Part shown: piece after piece, positions 41,107-51,089 of the stretch
How positions within the stretch are numbered: position 1 is the stretch's first letter
Layout of the letters: the number at the start of each line of letters is the position of its first letter
Origin: Arsenophonus melophagi
Lineage (GTDB): Bacteria > Pseudomonadota > Gammaproteobacteria > Enterobacterales > Enterobacteriaceae
DNA: 64,000 nt
Assembly: GCA_032378655.1 (NCBI GenBank)
Contig: JAVYJS010000001.1
Location: 1 to 64,000 of the forward strand
Reading direction: 5' to 3'
The notes under the pieces: generated by a model
What the model was told of the DNA's origin: nothing
Database searches by the model: none
Seen by the model: only the letters and a program-made list of their open reading frames with translations
Translations under genes and position numbers: made by a program

Positions 41107-42384
41107 ATGTTATTATTTTTATATCAAATACTTATTTATCTTATTCAACCTATTGTTTGGTTGCGTTTATTATGGCGTAGTCGCAAATCTCCTGATTATC
41201 GTAAGCGCTGGCGTGAACGATATGGTTTTTGCGATGACAAGGTGCTGCCAGGAGGCATATTATTACATTCTGTTTCACTAGGAGAAACAGAAGCTGCAGT
41301 TCCATTAGTTAGACAATTACGCCATCATTATCAAAAACTCCCTATTACTATCACCACTATGACCCTAACAGCTTCAGAACGTGTTTTATCGTCATTTGGT
41401 GACGATATTCAACATGTATATTTACCGTATGATTTAGTAGGATCTGTACGTCGTTTTCTTCAAAACGTAAATCCAAAATTAACCATAATCATGGAAACAG
41501 AACTTTGGCCAAATCTTATTTGGCAATTAAAACAACGCAAAATTCCATTAATTATTGCTAATGCTCGTCTGTCAGAATGTTCAGCAGCGCGTTATCAGAA
41601 AGTAGGGTTTTTTATTCATACACTGTTGCAAACAGTTACTTTAATTGCAGCACAAAATCAAGAAGATGGCGAACGTTTTATTAAACTGGGTTTAGCAAGA
41701 AAGAAATTGCACGTTACAGGAAGTTTAAAGTTTGATATTTCTCTTACCCAAGAACTATCTGTTAAAGCTATCACATTACGTCAGCAATGGGCTCCGCATC
41801 GTCCTGTTTGGATTGCTTCTAGCACTCATAAAGGAGAAGAATCAATTATTTTACAGGCTCACAGTGAACTAATAAAACAATTTCCCAATTTATTACTGAT
41901 TCTTGTTCCTCGCCACCCAGAGCGCTTTACAAAGGCTAAAGAGTTAACCAAAAAAGCTAAATTACGCTATATGTGCCGTAGTGGAAATCTTATTCCTAAT
42001 AGCAATATTCAAGTAATGATTGGCGATACAATGGGTGAACTTATGTTACTATATGGTATAGCTGATCTCGCCTTTGTCGGTGGTAGTTTAGTCGAAAAAG
42101 GTGGTCATAATCCATTAGAGGCAGCTGCACATGCTTTGCCAGTTTTAATGGGACCTTATACCTTTAATTTTAAAGATATTTGTGCAAAACTAAAACAAGC
42201 TGATGGCCTCATTACTATCTATGATAGTACATCATTGATTTGTAGTGTTTCTTATTTACTGAAGAATGCCGATCATCGTCTTTACCATGGCCGTAAAGCA
42301 GCAGAAATCTTACATAAAAATCAAGGGGCATTAGAAAAACTACTGAAATTATTAAAACCCTACTTGCCACCAGTAAATCATTAA
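41107..42384 (+). CDS. waaA: WaaA (KdtA), Kdo transferase
   Basis: WaaA adds two Kdo sugars from CMP-Kdo to lipid IVA at the inner membrane, an essential step of lipopolysaccharide synthesis. The 425 residues equal the E. coli length. An N-terminal hydrophobic anchor (about 2-20) is followed by the conserved SVSLGETEAAVPL segment, with the catalytic Glu near 61. METELWPNL and the GT-B C-terminal GGSLVEKGGHNPLEAA motif (about 321-336) are intact. Its retention implies that an outer membrane with at least minimal LPS is still made. A 24-bp inverted repeat follows the stop. Confidence 0.96.
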   Translation: MLLFLYQILIYLIQPIVWLRLLWRSRKSPDYRKRWRERYGFCDDKVLPGGILLHSVSLGETEAAVPLVRQLRHHYQKLPITITTMTLTASERVLSSFGDDIQHVYLPYDLVGSVRRFLQNVNPKLTIIMETELWPNLIWQLKQRKIPLIIANARLSECSAARYQKVGFFIHTLLQTVTLIAAQNQEDGERFIKLGLARKKLHVTGSLKFDISLTQELSVKAITLRQQWAPHRPVWIASSTHKGEESIILQAHSELIKQFPNLLLILVPRHPERFTKAKELTKKAKLRYMCRSGNLIPNSNIQVMIGDTMGELMLLYGIADLAFVGGSLVEKGGHNPLEAAAHALPVLMGPYTFNFKDICAKLKQADGLITIYDSTSLICSVSYLLKNADHRLYHGRKAAEILHKNQGALEKLLKLLKPYLPPVNH

Positions 42385-42387
42385 GTA

Positions 42388-42438
42388 AGCTTTATTATTG
42401 ATAGATTACATATAATGTAATCTATCAATAATAAAGCT
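42388..42438 (+). terminator. Perfect 24-bp inverted repeat after waaA
   Basis: Arms 42388-42411 and 42415-42438, loop ATA, three bases after the waaA stop. The position fits a terminator; the tail is not T-rich. Confidence 0.7.
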
Positions 42439-42509
42439 GTCAAATTTAGCTAGATTGATAATGTTCTTTTATGACTATTTATGCTTTTTTAAATTTCACT
42501 TATATTTAA

Positions 42510-42552
42510 TTTTCGTAATGTTAGCTAATATTTTTAGCTAACATTACGAAAA
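42510..42552. repeat. Perfect 19-bp inverted repeat
   Basis: Arms 42510-42528 and 42534-42552, five-base loop. A second long hairpin after waaA. Confidence 0.9.
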
Positions 42553-44346
42553 ATACTTTACATCTTGCAATAGGTTAATTTAGAAATTAAATATAGCTTT
42601 CATTTGATATTATGGTGCCATAATAATAGTTTTTATCCTTTAATTATTATGGCAAGTATTATATACTTAATAGACAAAAATATTTTTCCTATACAAAAAA
42701 TCTCGTTATTCCATGAAATGCATTTTTATTTTTTTTTGCGTAATGTCGTTTAGTTATCATCCACGTTTGGAGCTTAAATTTTCCCATGTGTTCTATATCT
42801 TTTTTACCTTACAAAGAGATGAAAATATTTATTGTTTTAATTATTATTCAGTGATCTGCTCTTACTGCAGTGAAAGATCTAAAAGATCTAATTGTAGATT
42901 ACAATATTCGCAGTAGTGATGCGCCAGTATGTATAGCAGTAAGAGTATAATGACTATAAAGATAGCCTAATTAGTAGTTGATTGCTGAAATATATCAGCA
43001 GAATAATTAAAATGGCGTATGACCTTGAATATGCAATAGATAAAGATAGCCACTAAGAAAATGTGGCTTAGAGATCAACATTGTCAACATCTATCTAAAT
43101 ATAGATAGATACAGTGATACTTTATAAGCTAGAATAAACACTCAATCTACAATATATTTTTATATATATATCAGCTATAGGAAGGTTATTGTCAAACCTG
43201 CTCTCTATTAAGAGAGAGTACTTAACTGCACTAATACAGTATAATGCTTTTATATCAGTTTTATTGATCAACCTCTCTGTACAAGCTTTTTATCGACTGA
43301 ATTAAAAACAATATTTTAGGAAATCTTAATAAAGAAAAGTATGAATATATACATTGATACAACTATTCCTCTGTATTTTTACAGAGAAAACTTGATCATT
43401 TAAAATATCAAAAATGATTCTTTTATTATTATTGCAATAATAAGTCAGCTATTATTTAGCTTTCAATATTTACTCCTATAAAATATAGGCTAGGTAATCG
43501 TTCTTGAGTATTACAAGTTTATTGATTTTGGTTAAGTTCTATTGTTGCATGTTCCAGTCATTCTTAGAAAATTCATTGTTCTAGACCTCTTGTTATGGTT
43601 CATTAAATCTTTTTTGTTATGGTTCATTAAATCTTTTATTGGATCTTTAAGATCCTCTTTAATAGATGAGGCGAATAAGCCCGAATCATCTTCTGGCAAG
43701 AAGATTTATCTTCTATACAAGATCACCTGTTAAATTAATCGTGTATTCACGGGTTTATTGTATACTTATTGGTATGTGAGCAAAAGCACTAAATGTAAAT
43801 TTACAAGAGTAGTGTAAATATCATGGTTAATAAGATACGCTTAAAAGTTAAAAACCATTAACCTCAATGCATAAGACTGTCTCTTTGACTTACAAAATTT
43901 TCTGTAACAGCAGATCTAGTTAATCAGCGGTCATAACATCCATATTCCTACTGAATATAAGACATGTAAAATACAGGAAAGACTTTTAGATCATAAAATC
44001 TCCAATCTATGATCTAAAAGTAACAAAATAGTACTTCAATCTATGCATTTCAGAGTGATAATTTAATAATTTTATATAATAAAGTGGTGATTAATAAAGC
44101 GATTCTTGTCCCCTATAGTTTAGGGATAAATTACGTAACATTCTGTACGTAATTTATTAAGATACTGTAAAATACCTACATGGTTTTATACTTTATTTTT
44201 ATATTTTTCAATAAAAACTCTTTTTAAAATTCACGTAATATGTTAGATAACATAAAATTATGTATAGTATACATCCGTGTTGTTTTTCTATAAAAAGTTA
44301 ATCAGAATAAGCAGAAATATAGGCTACTTCTACTAAAGTAGATAAC
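42553..44346. other. Gene-free spacer after waaA
   Basis: No gene is recognisable in 1.8 kb. It contains a 24-bp tandem duplication (43591-43614 and 43615-43638, one difference) and a perfect 14-bp inverted repeat (43982-43995 and 44008-44021). Confidence 0.6.
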
Positions 44347-44733
44347 TTTTTCATTTCTGTTGATTTTATCAACAGAATAACTCTCTAAATAAACTTACTA
44401 AACCAATCAAAGCAAATGAAGCACTATAACCTCTATAGTATTTTTGATAAATTATGTAATACAACAAATTATTTAGTATGGTTAACAGTGTGAATCAGTG
44501 AAGATATAGACTGATACCGTCTTTACATAAAGACGCGGTGTCTCTAAAATAGATCCCTATCTCCTGTAGGGCTCCAAGAGCTTTACAGGAGATAGGGATC
44601 TGGTCATATCATTGGAATGATCTTGTGTTTTCTGTTTATCTGGCTGATTGCACCTACACCTAAGTAATAGGTGATATTGCGTTTTTGGGTTTTATTGGAT
44701 ATTGGGATCGATAAAATATGATATTAATAAGAT
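44347..44733. repeat. Dispersed element, copy B
   Basis: Partner of 31409-31770 in the same orientation. It ends 23 bases from the 3' end of the convergent hemB gene. Compared with copy A it carries an extra long palindrome at 44551-44601, where copy A has only a 7-bp hairpin. Confidence 0.75.
44551..44601. repeat. Perfect 18-bp inverted repeat inside copy B
   Basis: Arms 44551-44568 and 44584-44601, 15-base loop. Absent from the corresponding place in copy A. Confidence 0.9.
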
Positions 44734-44756
44734 CCGAGACCTGAGTGGTATCAGAA

Positions 44757-45734
44757 TTATAGGTACCTCTTTTCTGCTAAATCTAATACAAAATAGCTTA
44801 CAATAAGATTAGCGCCAGCACGTTTGATTGCGCCTAATGTTTCTAGAGTAACCTGAACTTCATTAAGTGCTCCAGCTTTAGCAGCAAATTTGATCTGAGC
44901 ATATTCACCACTGACCTGATAAGCTGCTAAGGGTAGCGTTGTTCTTTCACGAATATCACGAATAATATCTAAATAAGTTCCGGCAGGTTTTATCATTAAT
45001 ACATCAGCACCTTCTCGCTCATCTATCAATGATTCTCTAATAGCTTCATAGCGGTTCATTGGATTAATTTGATAACTCTTACGATTCCCGATTAAGAGAG
45101 AACCTGATGCTTCACGAAAAGGACTGTAAAGGTTAGAAGCAAATTTGCTTGAATAGGAGATAATACCAGTAGAAGTAAACCCTGCTTTATCGAGCTCATG
45201 ACGAATAACTCTGACTTGTCCATCCATGGCCGAAGAAGGTGCAATAAAATCAACGCCAGCATTAGCAGCAGTGACTGCCTGACGGCCTAGATTAAGTAAT
45301 GTTGCATCATTATCGACGCCTTTACTACCCAGTATACCGCAATGACCATGCGTAGTATATGAACAAAAGCACGTATCTGAAATGATTAATATTTCTGGTG
45401 ACGTATCCTTACAGGATTTTGACATCCGAGCAATTAAACCTTTTTCTTGCCAGGTATCGCTACCTGTTTCATCAAGATGATGTGAAATACCAAATAACAT
45501 TACTGATTTAAGTCCAGCTTTACTAATTCGTTCTATTTCATAGGGTAACTTATGTTCTGGGATACGAAAAATTCCAGGCATACTTAAAATTGGCTGATAA
45601 TCTTGAATTTCTTCTTCAACAAAAATTGGCATGATCAGATTATCTAACGATAGAGTGCTTTCTTTAAATAAAGAACGGACTGTTTTCGTTTCTCGTAATC
45701 GCCTTAAACGATGAATAGTTTGCTGATATTTCAC
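44757..45734 (-). CDS. hemB: HemB, porphobilinogen synthase
   Basis: HemB condenses two 5-aminolevulinates to porphobilinogen in heme synthesis. The 325 residues (E. coli 324) include the zinc cysteines in SDTCFCSYTTHGHCG (near 120-131) and the two active-site lysines, in SYSSKFAS (near 196) and LMIKPAGTYLD (near 248). The magnesium-binding and C-terminal segments appear complete. It is isolated, and in E. coli it does not neighbour waaA or rpmBG, so the surroundings are rearranged. Confidence 0.96.
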   Translation of the reverse strand: MKYQQTIHRLRRLRETKTVRSLFKESTLSLDNLIMPIFVEEEIQDYQPILSMPGIFRIPEHKLPYEIERISKAGLKSVMLFGISHHLDETGSDTWQEKGLIARMSKSCKDTSPEILIISDTCFCSYTTHGHCGILGSKGVDNDATLLNLGRQAVTAANAGVDFIAPSSAMDGQVRVIRHELDKAGFTSTGIISYSSKFASNLYSPFREASGSLLIGNRKSYQINPMNRYEAIRESLIDEREGADVLMIKPAGTYLDIIRDIRERTTLPLAAYQVSGEYAQIKFAAKAGALNEVQVTLETLGAIKRAGANLIVSYFVLDLAEKRYL

Positions 45735-47150
45735 ATCTTCTCCTTAATGCTGCTATAAAAGCATAACTTTACTTATATTTCATGAAAACATTGGACACAT
45801 AATACGCATATTATATAATGTATCTTGCATTTTTATCTAATGCGCATTTTGTATATGTTATATTATGGACTAACTATAAAATTAATAACTAATACGACTT
45901 TTGTTGTGACTAAAGTATTACATATATTACGTTATAATATATGTAATATGATAAGAATCAATTATTACTACAGTAACCAATGCAGTTACTAGAAATCCAT
46001 ACAATTATATTTTCAAGTAATGGAAATGACTACTAAAAATAGTTTAATATAACACGGAGTGTACGGTTAATCAATTTTAATTAACAATTGTTTTATCATC
46101 ACTGTATTGAATGTTAATACAGTGATGATAAAGGAATAAAATAGTAATGATACTAATCATTAATTCGTTCTACTATTATTAGTTAGAAGTAGCATATATA
46201 AAGTAAAAAATCATTTTACTGTAAAGTAGTTTTAACTAAAAACCATAAGGAATTTTTAAACACATTATCATTTACTTATGATATAATTTAGCTATATATA
46301 TGAATATATGAGAAAAATTTTAGTGGCAGTGCCTCTAAAGAACTCATTCATCAATGATTTAATAATCATTAACGCTCCTCATGTTTTTATAAAAAAATTG
46401 GTAGAAGATTATTTTTATTTTTATTAAATAAATTTTATTGCTTATTAAATTTATGAAACGACTTATTCACTAACGATGCTCAGTGTCTAAATGATTGCAT
46501 TAATTAATTGAATAAAAGAAATAATTGTTTTATATATATTGCTAATATAAACAATATTATAAGCACGTCTTTTAAAATCACTATTCTTATTAAGAATAAT
46601 ATCTTAATTTTAAATTAAATAAAACTCATATTATGGATTCTGATTCTTTTATTGAAAATTCTCGATAAAATTTCAAGGCTATGGTATAATTTGTTTGTTA
46701 ACTACAATCCATAAACGAAAAATTATTCTGATCTCATCAAGCTTCAATAAGGATTTGTTTAGCTTCCTTTCAAATTTAGAAAGGCTCATGATCACTATTT
46801 ATACTAGCGGATCAAACTATTCATAATTATAGATTAAGATAGTTTTAAAGGTGAGCATTATAACCTTTATTAAGATAACCCTAATATATTGTAGTCAGAA
46901 TTACAGTCTATGACAGAATACAATGTATAGTTATATAAAAAGTATATAATCCATAATAGATTTATATTACTCAATATAAATGAACTTGTAACTTTTTTAT
47001 CTCTTATCTTACTAAGATATAAAATAATTAAAATATAAAATAATAATGATATTTATTTTCTTGATTATCTTGATCTTCGGTTCGTTTGCAATAATCGCTG
47101 TACAACAAACTTAGAGAACTCCTCAGTGATGGAAAATTATAGAGATAAAC
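45735..47150. other. Gene-free spacer hemB-rpmG
   Basis: No gene is recognisable in 1.4 kb of very AT-rich DNA. A perfect 17-bp inverted repeat lies at 46092-46108 and 46116-46132. mutM, which precedes rpmG in E. coli, is not seen. Confidence 0.6.
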
Positions 47151-47195
47151 ATATATTATTTCATATTCAGTATGACTGAATATGAAATAATATAT
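47151..47195 (-). terminator. Perfect 20-bp inverted repeat after rpmG
   Basis: Arms 47151-47170 and 47176-47195, loop TATGA, 17 bases past the rpmG stop in its direction of transcription. Confidence 0.7.
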
Positions 47196-47212
47196 AGCAA
47201 AGTACTAAAAGA

Positions 47213-47380
47213 TTATTTGATTTTGGATTCTTTGTAAATCACATGCTTACGTACAACTGGATCAAATTTTTTCATTTCTAACTTTTTAGACATAATACGG
47301 TTATTCTTTGTTGTAGTATAGAAGTGACCAGTTCCTGCAGAAGAAACTAGTTTGATTTTATCACGAATACTTCTAGTCAC
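47213..47380 (-). CDS. rpmG: 50S ribosomal protein L33
   Basis: L33 is a small protein near the ribosomal E site. I choose the GTG at 47380, which follows a GGAAC element and gives 55 residues, exactly the E. coli length. The frame extends upstream, but that part overlaps rpmB. The core IRDKIKLVSSAGTGHFYTTT and the C-terminal KKFDPVVRKHVIYKESKIK match E. coli. The start lies one base after the rpmB stop, so translation is probably coupled; in E. coli the two genes are further apart. Confidence 0.94.
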   Translation of the reverse strand: MTRSIRDKIKLVSSAGTGHFYTTTKNNRIMSKKLEMKKFDPVVRKHVIYKESKIK

Positions 47381-47381
47381 T

Positions 47382-47627
47382 TTAGAGTTCCTTAGTATTT
47401 TTACCATGGAAATTAAGTTCCGTAAGAACTGACTCAATCCCCTTTTTATCGATTATACGCATACCTTTTGCTGATACACGCAATTTTAAAAAACGTTTTT
47501 CAGACTCAATCCAGAAACGGTGAGAATGTAGGTTTGGTAAAAAACGTCGCTTAGTGGCATTCATGGCATGCGATCGATTATGACCATGCATAGGATGCTT
47601 ACCGGTAACTGGACATACTTGTGACAT
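47382..47627 (-). CDS. rpmB: 50S ribosomal protein L28
   Basis: L28 is a small 50S protein needed for stable subunit assembly. The first 70 or so residues (MSQVCPVTGKHPMHGHNRSH through SAKGMRIIDKKGIESVLTEL) follow E. coli L28 closely. The C-terminus, however, reads NFHGKNTKEL in place of RARGEKY, giving 81 residues against 78. This is probably a late frameshift that runs the gene up to rpmG. radC, which precedes it in E. coli, is missing. Confidence 0.95.
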   Translation of the reverse strand: MSQVCPVTGKHPMHGHNRSHAMNATKRRFLPNLHSHRFWIESEKRFLKLRVSAKGMRIIDKKGIESVLTELNFHGKNTKEL

Positions 47628-48314
47628 ACACTTTCTCCAAAAATGTAATTAGCTTTTACCTGTTCCTTGAACAGGACTGCATTCATGATGCTTCATGAAT
47701 ATATTGCTCATTTTCAATAAATTTTCTTAAAATACAAGAAATAAATTTAGTAAAATCGATTGCGCTTCAACAGGCTAATTTTAAAATCCACAATTATAAA
47801 TGGTGCTAAGATAAAGATGTTGCATTTATTTTAAATAGTTTATTTTAAAATTTTTATATCTTTTCTGCGAAAAGAAAAGGGGTGAATACTTCTTTAGGTG
47901 CTTCAAGAGCTTATGGCTTCATATAATATTGTGAATACTGCAATTTATAGGTGGCTATACAAAAAATATTTAGCTACTGTATTAATCAATACTTATTTAA
48001 AATAAACCTCCTTCTTAATAGAATTTATTCAACTGTCGTAAAATAAGATAAATAAGCCCTTAATCATTGAATGATGCTTGCTACTTAATAGAAGCTTTCT
48101 AGCTTGAACTGTATTATGATTTCATTCATATGTTTTCTTTTTTTATTGCTTTAGCATCTTAATAGATTAAGAAGATAGTAAGATGTTCAAAATTCTCTAG
48201 TATGGTTGTTTTGTTTTTTTAAAAGGTTTTATAGATAAAAGATGCTATCCTATCTACATTGTAGATTATGATAATATCAATAACTTCATCGTTTTAATGT
48301 GGATAGATAGATAG
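47628..48314. other. Gene-free divergent spacer rpmB-coaBC
   Basis: radC lies here in E. coli, on the rpmB strand; I could not recognise a remnant. A short GATA tandem run lies immediately before the coaBC start. Confidence 0.55.
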
Positions 48315-49529
48315 ATGACAAGGCTTGTTGGTAAAAATATTATACTTGGTATTAGTGGCAGTATTGCAACTTATAAAACGTTAGAATTAGTTCGTCGTTT
48401 GCGTGAACATGGTGCCATTGTAAGGATTATTATCACCAATGCTGCTAAATGCTTTATTACGCCGTTAACACTGAAGGTTATTTCAGGCTATCCAGTATTT
48501 GATGATTCATTGGATTCCTGTGAACTAACAGGAATGAATCATATTGATTTAGCTAAATGGGCAGATTTAATTATTTTAGCGCCTGCAACAGCAGATTTGC
48601 TTGCTCGCTTATCTATTGGTATGGCTAATGATTTATTAACAACTGTCTGTTTAGCTTCAGAAGCAAAAATAGCTGTTGTACCAGCAATGAATAAGCAGAT
48701 GTATCTCGCCAATATTACTCAGAAAAATATTACTTTACTAAAAAAGCGCCATTTTTTAATTTGGGGTCCTACTGAAGGTAGTCAAGCTTGTGGTGATACT
48801 GGCCTTGGTAGAATGCTAGAGCCATTAAAGATTCTTAAGTTAGTTGAGGATAGTTTTCAAAATAAGCAAGACATGGAAAATCTACATATAGCAATTACTG
48901 CAGGTCCAACCCAAGAAAGAATCGACCCAGTTCGTTTTCTTACTAATTATAGTTCTGGGAAAATGGGTTTTGCTATAGCTGAATCAGCTGCAAAACGAGG
49001 CGCTCATGTAACACTTATTACCGGACCAGTTAATTTATCTACGCCAATAGGCGTTCAGCGCATTAACGTGATTAGTGCCCTAGATATGTATAACCAAGTA
49101 CATAGCATAATTAATAAACAAGATATTTTTATTGGATGTGCTGCAGTTGTAGACTATCGGCCAAAAGAATTTAAAAAAGAAAAAATAAAAAAACAAGCAA
49201 GCGAAATAACTTTAACATTAGTTAAAAATCCTGATATTGTAGAAAGTGTTAGTAAATTGACTAAAAACCGTCCTTATGTTGTTGGATTTGCAGCAGAGAT
49301 ACAAAATGTGGAAGAGCACGCTCGTAATAAGCGTATTAGAAAAAATCTAGATCTTATTTGTGCCAATAATGTTTCATTAATTGATCATGGATTTAATTCT
49401 GAAAGTAATGCGTTGCATTTATTTTGGAAAAATAAAGAGATACAGTTACCACATAGTAATAAATTAGAGATTGGGCATCGTTTACTCGATGAAATACTTC
49501 AAGACTATGAAGAAAAAAATAGATATTAG
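48315..49529 (+). CDS. coaBC: CoaBC, phosphopantothenoylcysteine synthetase/decarboxylase
   Basis: This bifunctional enzyme joins cysteine to phosphopantothenate (CoaB) and decarboxylates the product (CoaC) in coenzyme A synthesis. It has 404 residues against 406 in E. coli. The N-terminal flavoprotein domain has the catalytic His in NHIDLAKWADLIILAPATADL-type context (near 75) and Cys in SQACGD (near 158). The CoaB domain has the NYSSGKMGFAIA motif (near 210) and KIKKQA (near 289). Its end overlaps dut by 23 bases, as dfp and dut do in E. coli. Confidence 0.96.
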   Translation: MTRLVGKNIILGISGSIATYKTLELVRRLREHGAIVRIIITNAAKCFITPLTLKVISGYPVFDDSLDSCELTGMNHIDLAKWADLIILAPATADLLARLSIGMANDLLTTVCLASEAKIAVVPAMNKQMYLANITQKNITLLKKRHFLIWGPTEGSQACGDTGLGRMLEPLKILKLVEDSFQNKQDMENLHIAITAGPTQERIDPVRFLTNYSSGKMGFAIAESAAKRGAHVTLITGPVNLSTPIGVQRINVISALDMYNQVHSIINKQDIFIGCAAVVDYRPKEFKKEKIKKQASEITLTLVKNPDIVESVSKLTKNRPYVVGFAAEIQNVEEHARNKRIRKNLDLICANNVSLIDHGFNSESNALHLFWKNKEIQLPHSNKLEIGHRLLDEILQDYEEKNRY

Positions 49530-49962
49530 AATTCTTGATTCTCGTGTAGGCAATGAATTTCCTTTACCTACTTATGCGACAGAAGGATCTGCTGGATTAG
49601 ATTTGCGAGCTTGTTTAGATAAAGCAATTCAATTCAAACCAGGTCAAACTAAGCTATTGCCTACAGGATTAGCAATACATATTGCAGATAAACAATTGAC
49701 TGTAGTTGTTCTTCCTCGCTCAGGTTTAGGGCATAAGCATGGTTTAGTATTGGGGAATTTAGTTGGTTTAATCGATTCTGATTATCAAGGAGAATTGATG
49801 ATTTCTGTTTGGAATCGTGGGAATACAAGGTTCACTATTAAACCAGGTGATCGCATAGCACAAATGGTTTTTGTTCCAGTAATTCAAGTTGAATTTAAGC
49901 TTGTACAAGCTTTTAAAACGACAAAACGGGGTAGTAGTGGCTTTGGCCATTCTGGTCATTAA
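49507..49962 (+). CDS. dut: dUTPase
   Basis: Dut hydrolyses dUTP to dUMP, keeping uracil out of DNA and feeding thymidylate synthesis. I choose the ATG at 49507, inside the 3' end of coaBC, because it gives 151 residues starting MKKKIDIRILD, as in E. coli (152). The five trimeric dUTPase motifs are visible: GSAGLDLRA, PRSGLGHKHG, GLIDSDYQGELMISVWNRG, GDRIAQMVF and the C-terminal RGSSGFGHSG. The longer frame from 49471 is unlikely. Confidence 0.95.
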   Translation: MKKKIDIRILDSRVGNEFPLPTYATEGSAGLDLRACLDKAIQFKPGQTKLLPTGLAIHIADKQLTVVVLPRSGLGHKHGLVLGNLVGLIDSDYQGELMISVWNRGNTRFTIKPGDRIAQMVFVPVIQVEFKLVQAFKTTKRGSSGFGHSGH

Positions 49963-49994
49963 TAACCTTAATAACCTTAAATAATCTTTTGTTG

Positions 49995-50039
49995 ATGAAA
50001 AATAACAACGAAGAAAATAGGCGAGAGAAAATATTGTAG
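49995..50039 (+). pseudogene. slmA: slmA remnant (5' end)
   Basis: A start MKNNNEENRREKIL followed by TAG resembles the start of E. coli SlmA (AKRNRREEILQ), with a CAG-to-TAG change at the Q codon. It lies between dut and pyrE, exactly where slmA sits in E. coli. Beyond the stop I cannot follow the gene. SlmA is the nucleoid-occlusion inhibitor of FtsZ. Confidence 0.5.
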
Positions 50040-50351
50040 GCAAACATATTTTAAGAGTAATCTCCACAAGATTTTTAATGAAAATGTAATCAAAGTTTAG
50101 CTATGATTAAAATTTTCAAACGACGTTTCAGCCATTAACATTTTTAATGAAAATTTGCATGTTTTTCGTGTCGAGAGTTATTGATGTGAATAATTAAGAA
50201 AATTAATGTATATAAGTCTATATAAATCTTGCTTTAACTGAAGCAGTGCATTAGTAGTCACTATATTATTCGTTCAACGTAATTATTCACTCCATTTAAT
50301 ATTTTAAATTAAGCTTCATGCTACTGCATAAAATTCCTAAAAATCCTCTCT
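50040..50351. other. Remaining slmA-pyrE spacer
   Basis: About 310 bases that would be the rest of slmA. No further frame is recognisable. A CCTCTCTT/AAGAAGAGG hairpin overlaps the pyrE stop at about 50345-50366. Confidence 0.5.
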
Positions 50352-51014
50352 TCAGTAAGAAGAGGAAGGGAGAGTGATACCATAGGTTTTACGATAATGT
50401 TTCATTTTAGCCAAATGATCTGGCATTTTTGAATTTTCACTTAGAAAATTAATTAAATCATTGAAAGTAATGACAGAAAATACCTGGCATTTAAATTTTT
50501 TTTCAATTTCTTGTACTGCAGAAATATTATTTTTTCCTTTTTCTTGACGATTTAAACTTAATATAACTGCACTCAGCTTAGCTTTATGTCGTTTAATGAT
50601 TTCTGCAGATTCTTTAATTGCCGTTCCTGCTGTAATAACGTCGTCAACAATCACAACATTTCCCTTTAATGGGCTACCAATTAATTCTCCACCCTCACCA
50701 TGTTTTTTAATTTCTTTTCTATTAAAACAAAAAGGCTTATCAAAGTGATAATGCTTAAATAGTGTTACAACCATTGTTGTTATAATCGGAATACCTTTAT
50801 AGGCCGGACCAAAAATAATATCACAAGCAGGTTGATAATCTATAAACGCTTTGGCATAAAACTGCCCTAATTCAGCTAAATCTTTTCCTGTATTAAACAG
50901 GCCAGAATTAAAAAAATATGGGCTCCTACGACCAGACTTTAATGTAATTTCACGAAATTCTAACGCTTTTTTTTTAATGGCAAATGTAATAAATTCGCGT
51001 TGATAGTCTTTCAT
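50352..51014 (-). CDS. pyrE: Orotate phosphoribosyltransferase
   Basis: PyrE makes orotidine monophosphate from orotate and PRPP in pyrimidine synthesis. It has 220 residues (E. coli 213). The PRPP-binding motif VVIVDDVITAGTA lies near 120-132, and the flexible loop HGEGGELIG and FFNSGLFNTG are intact. A few residues extend the C-terminus. rph lies 75 bases upstream in the same orientation, as in E. coli, where rph-pyrE is an operon with an attenuator between the genes; I see no clear attenuator in this short gap. Confidence 0.96.
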   Translation of the reverse strand: MKDYQREFITFAIKKKALEFREITLKSGRRSPYFFNSGLFNTGKDLAELGQFYAKAFIDYQPACDIIFGPAYKGIPIITTMVVTLFKHYHFDKPFCFNRKEIKKHGEGGELIGSPLKGNVVIVDDVITAGTAIKESAEIIKRHKAKLSAVILSLNRQEKGKNNISAVQEIEKKFKCQVFSVITFNDLINFLSENSKMPDHLAKMKHYRKTYGITLPSSSY

Positions 51015-51089
51015 TAAATATTCCTCTTACTTTGTATCTACATGTAATGTACAAGCTATCAAAGATAGATTAGAAGTTATAGCAGCTTA

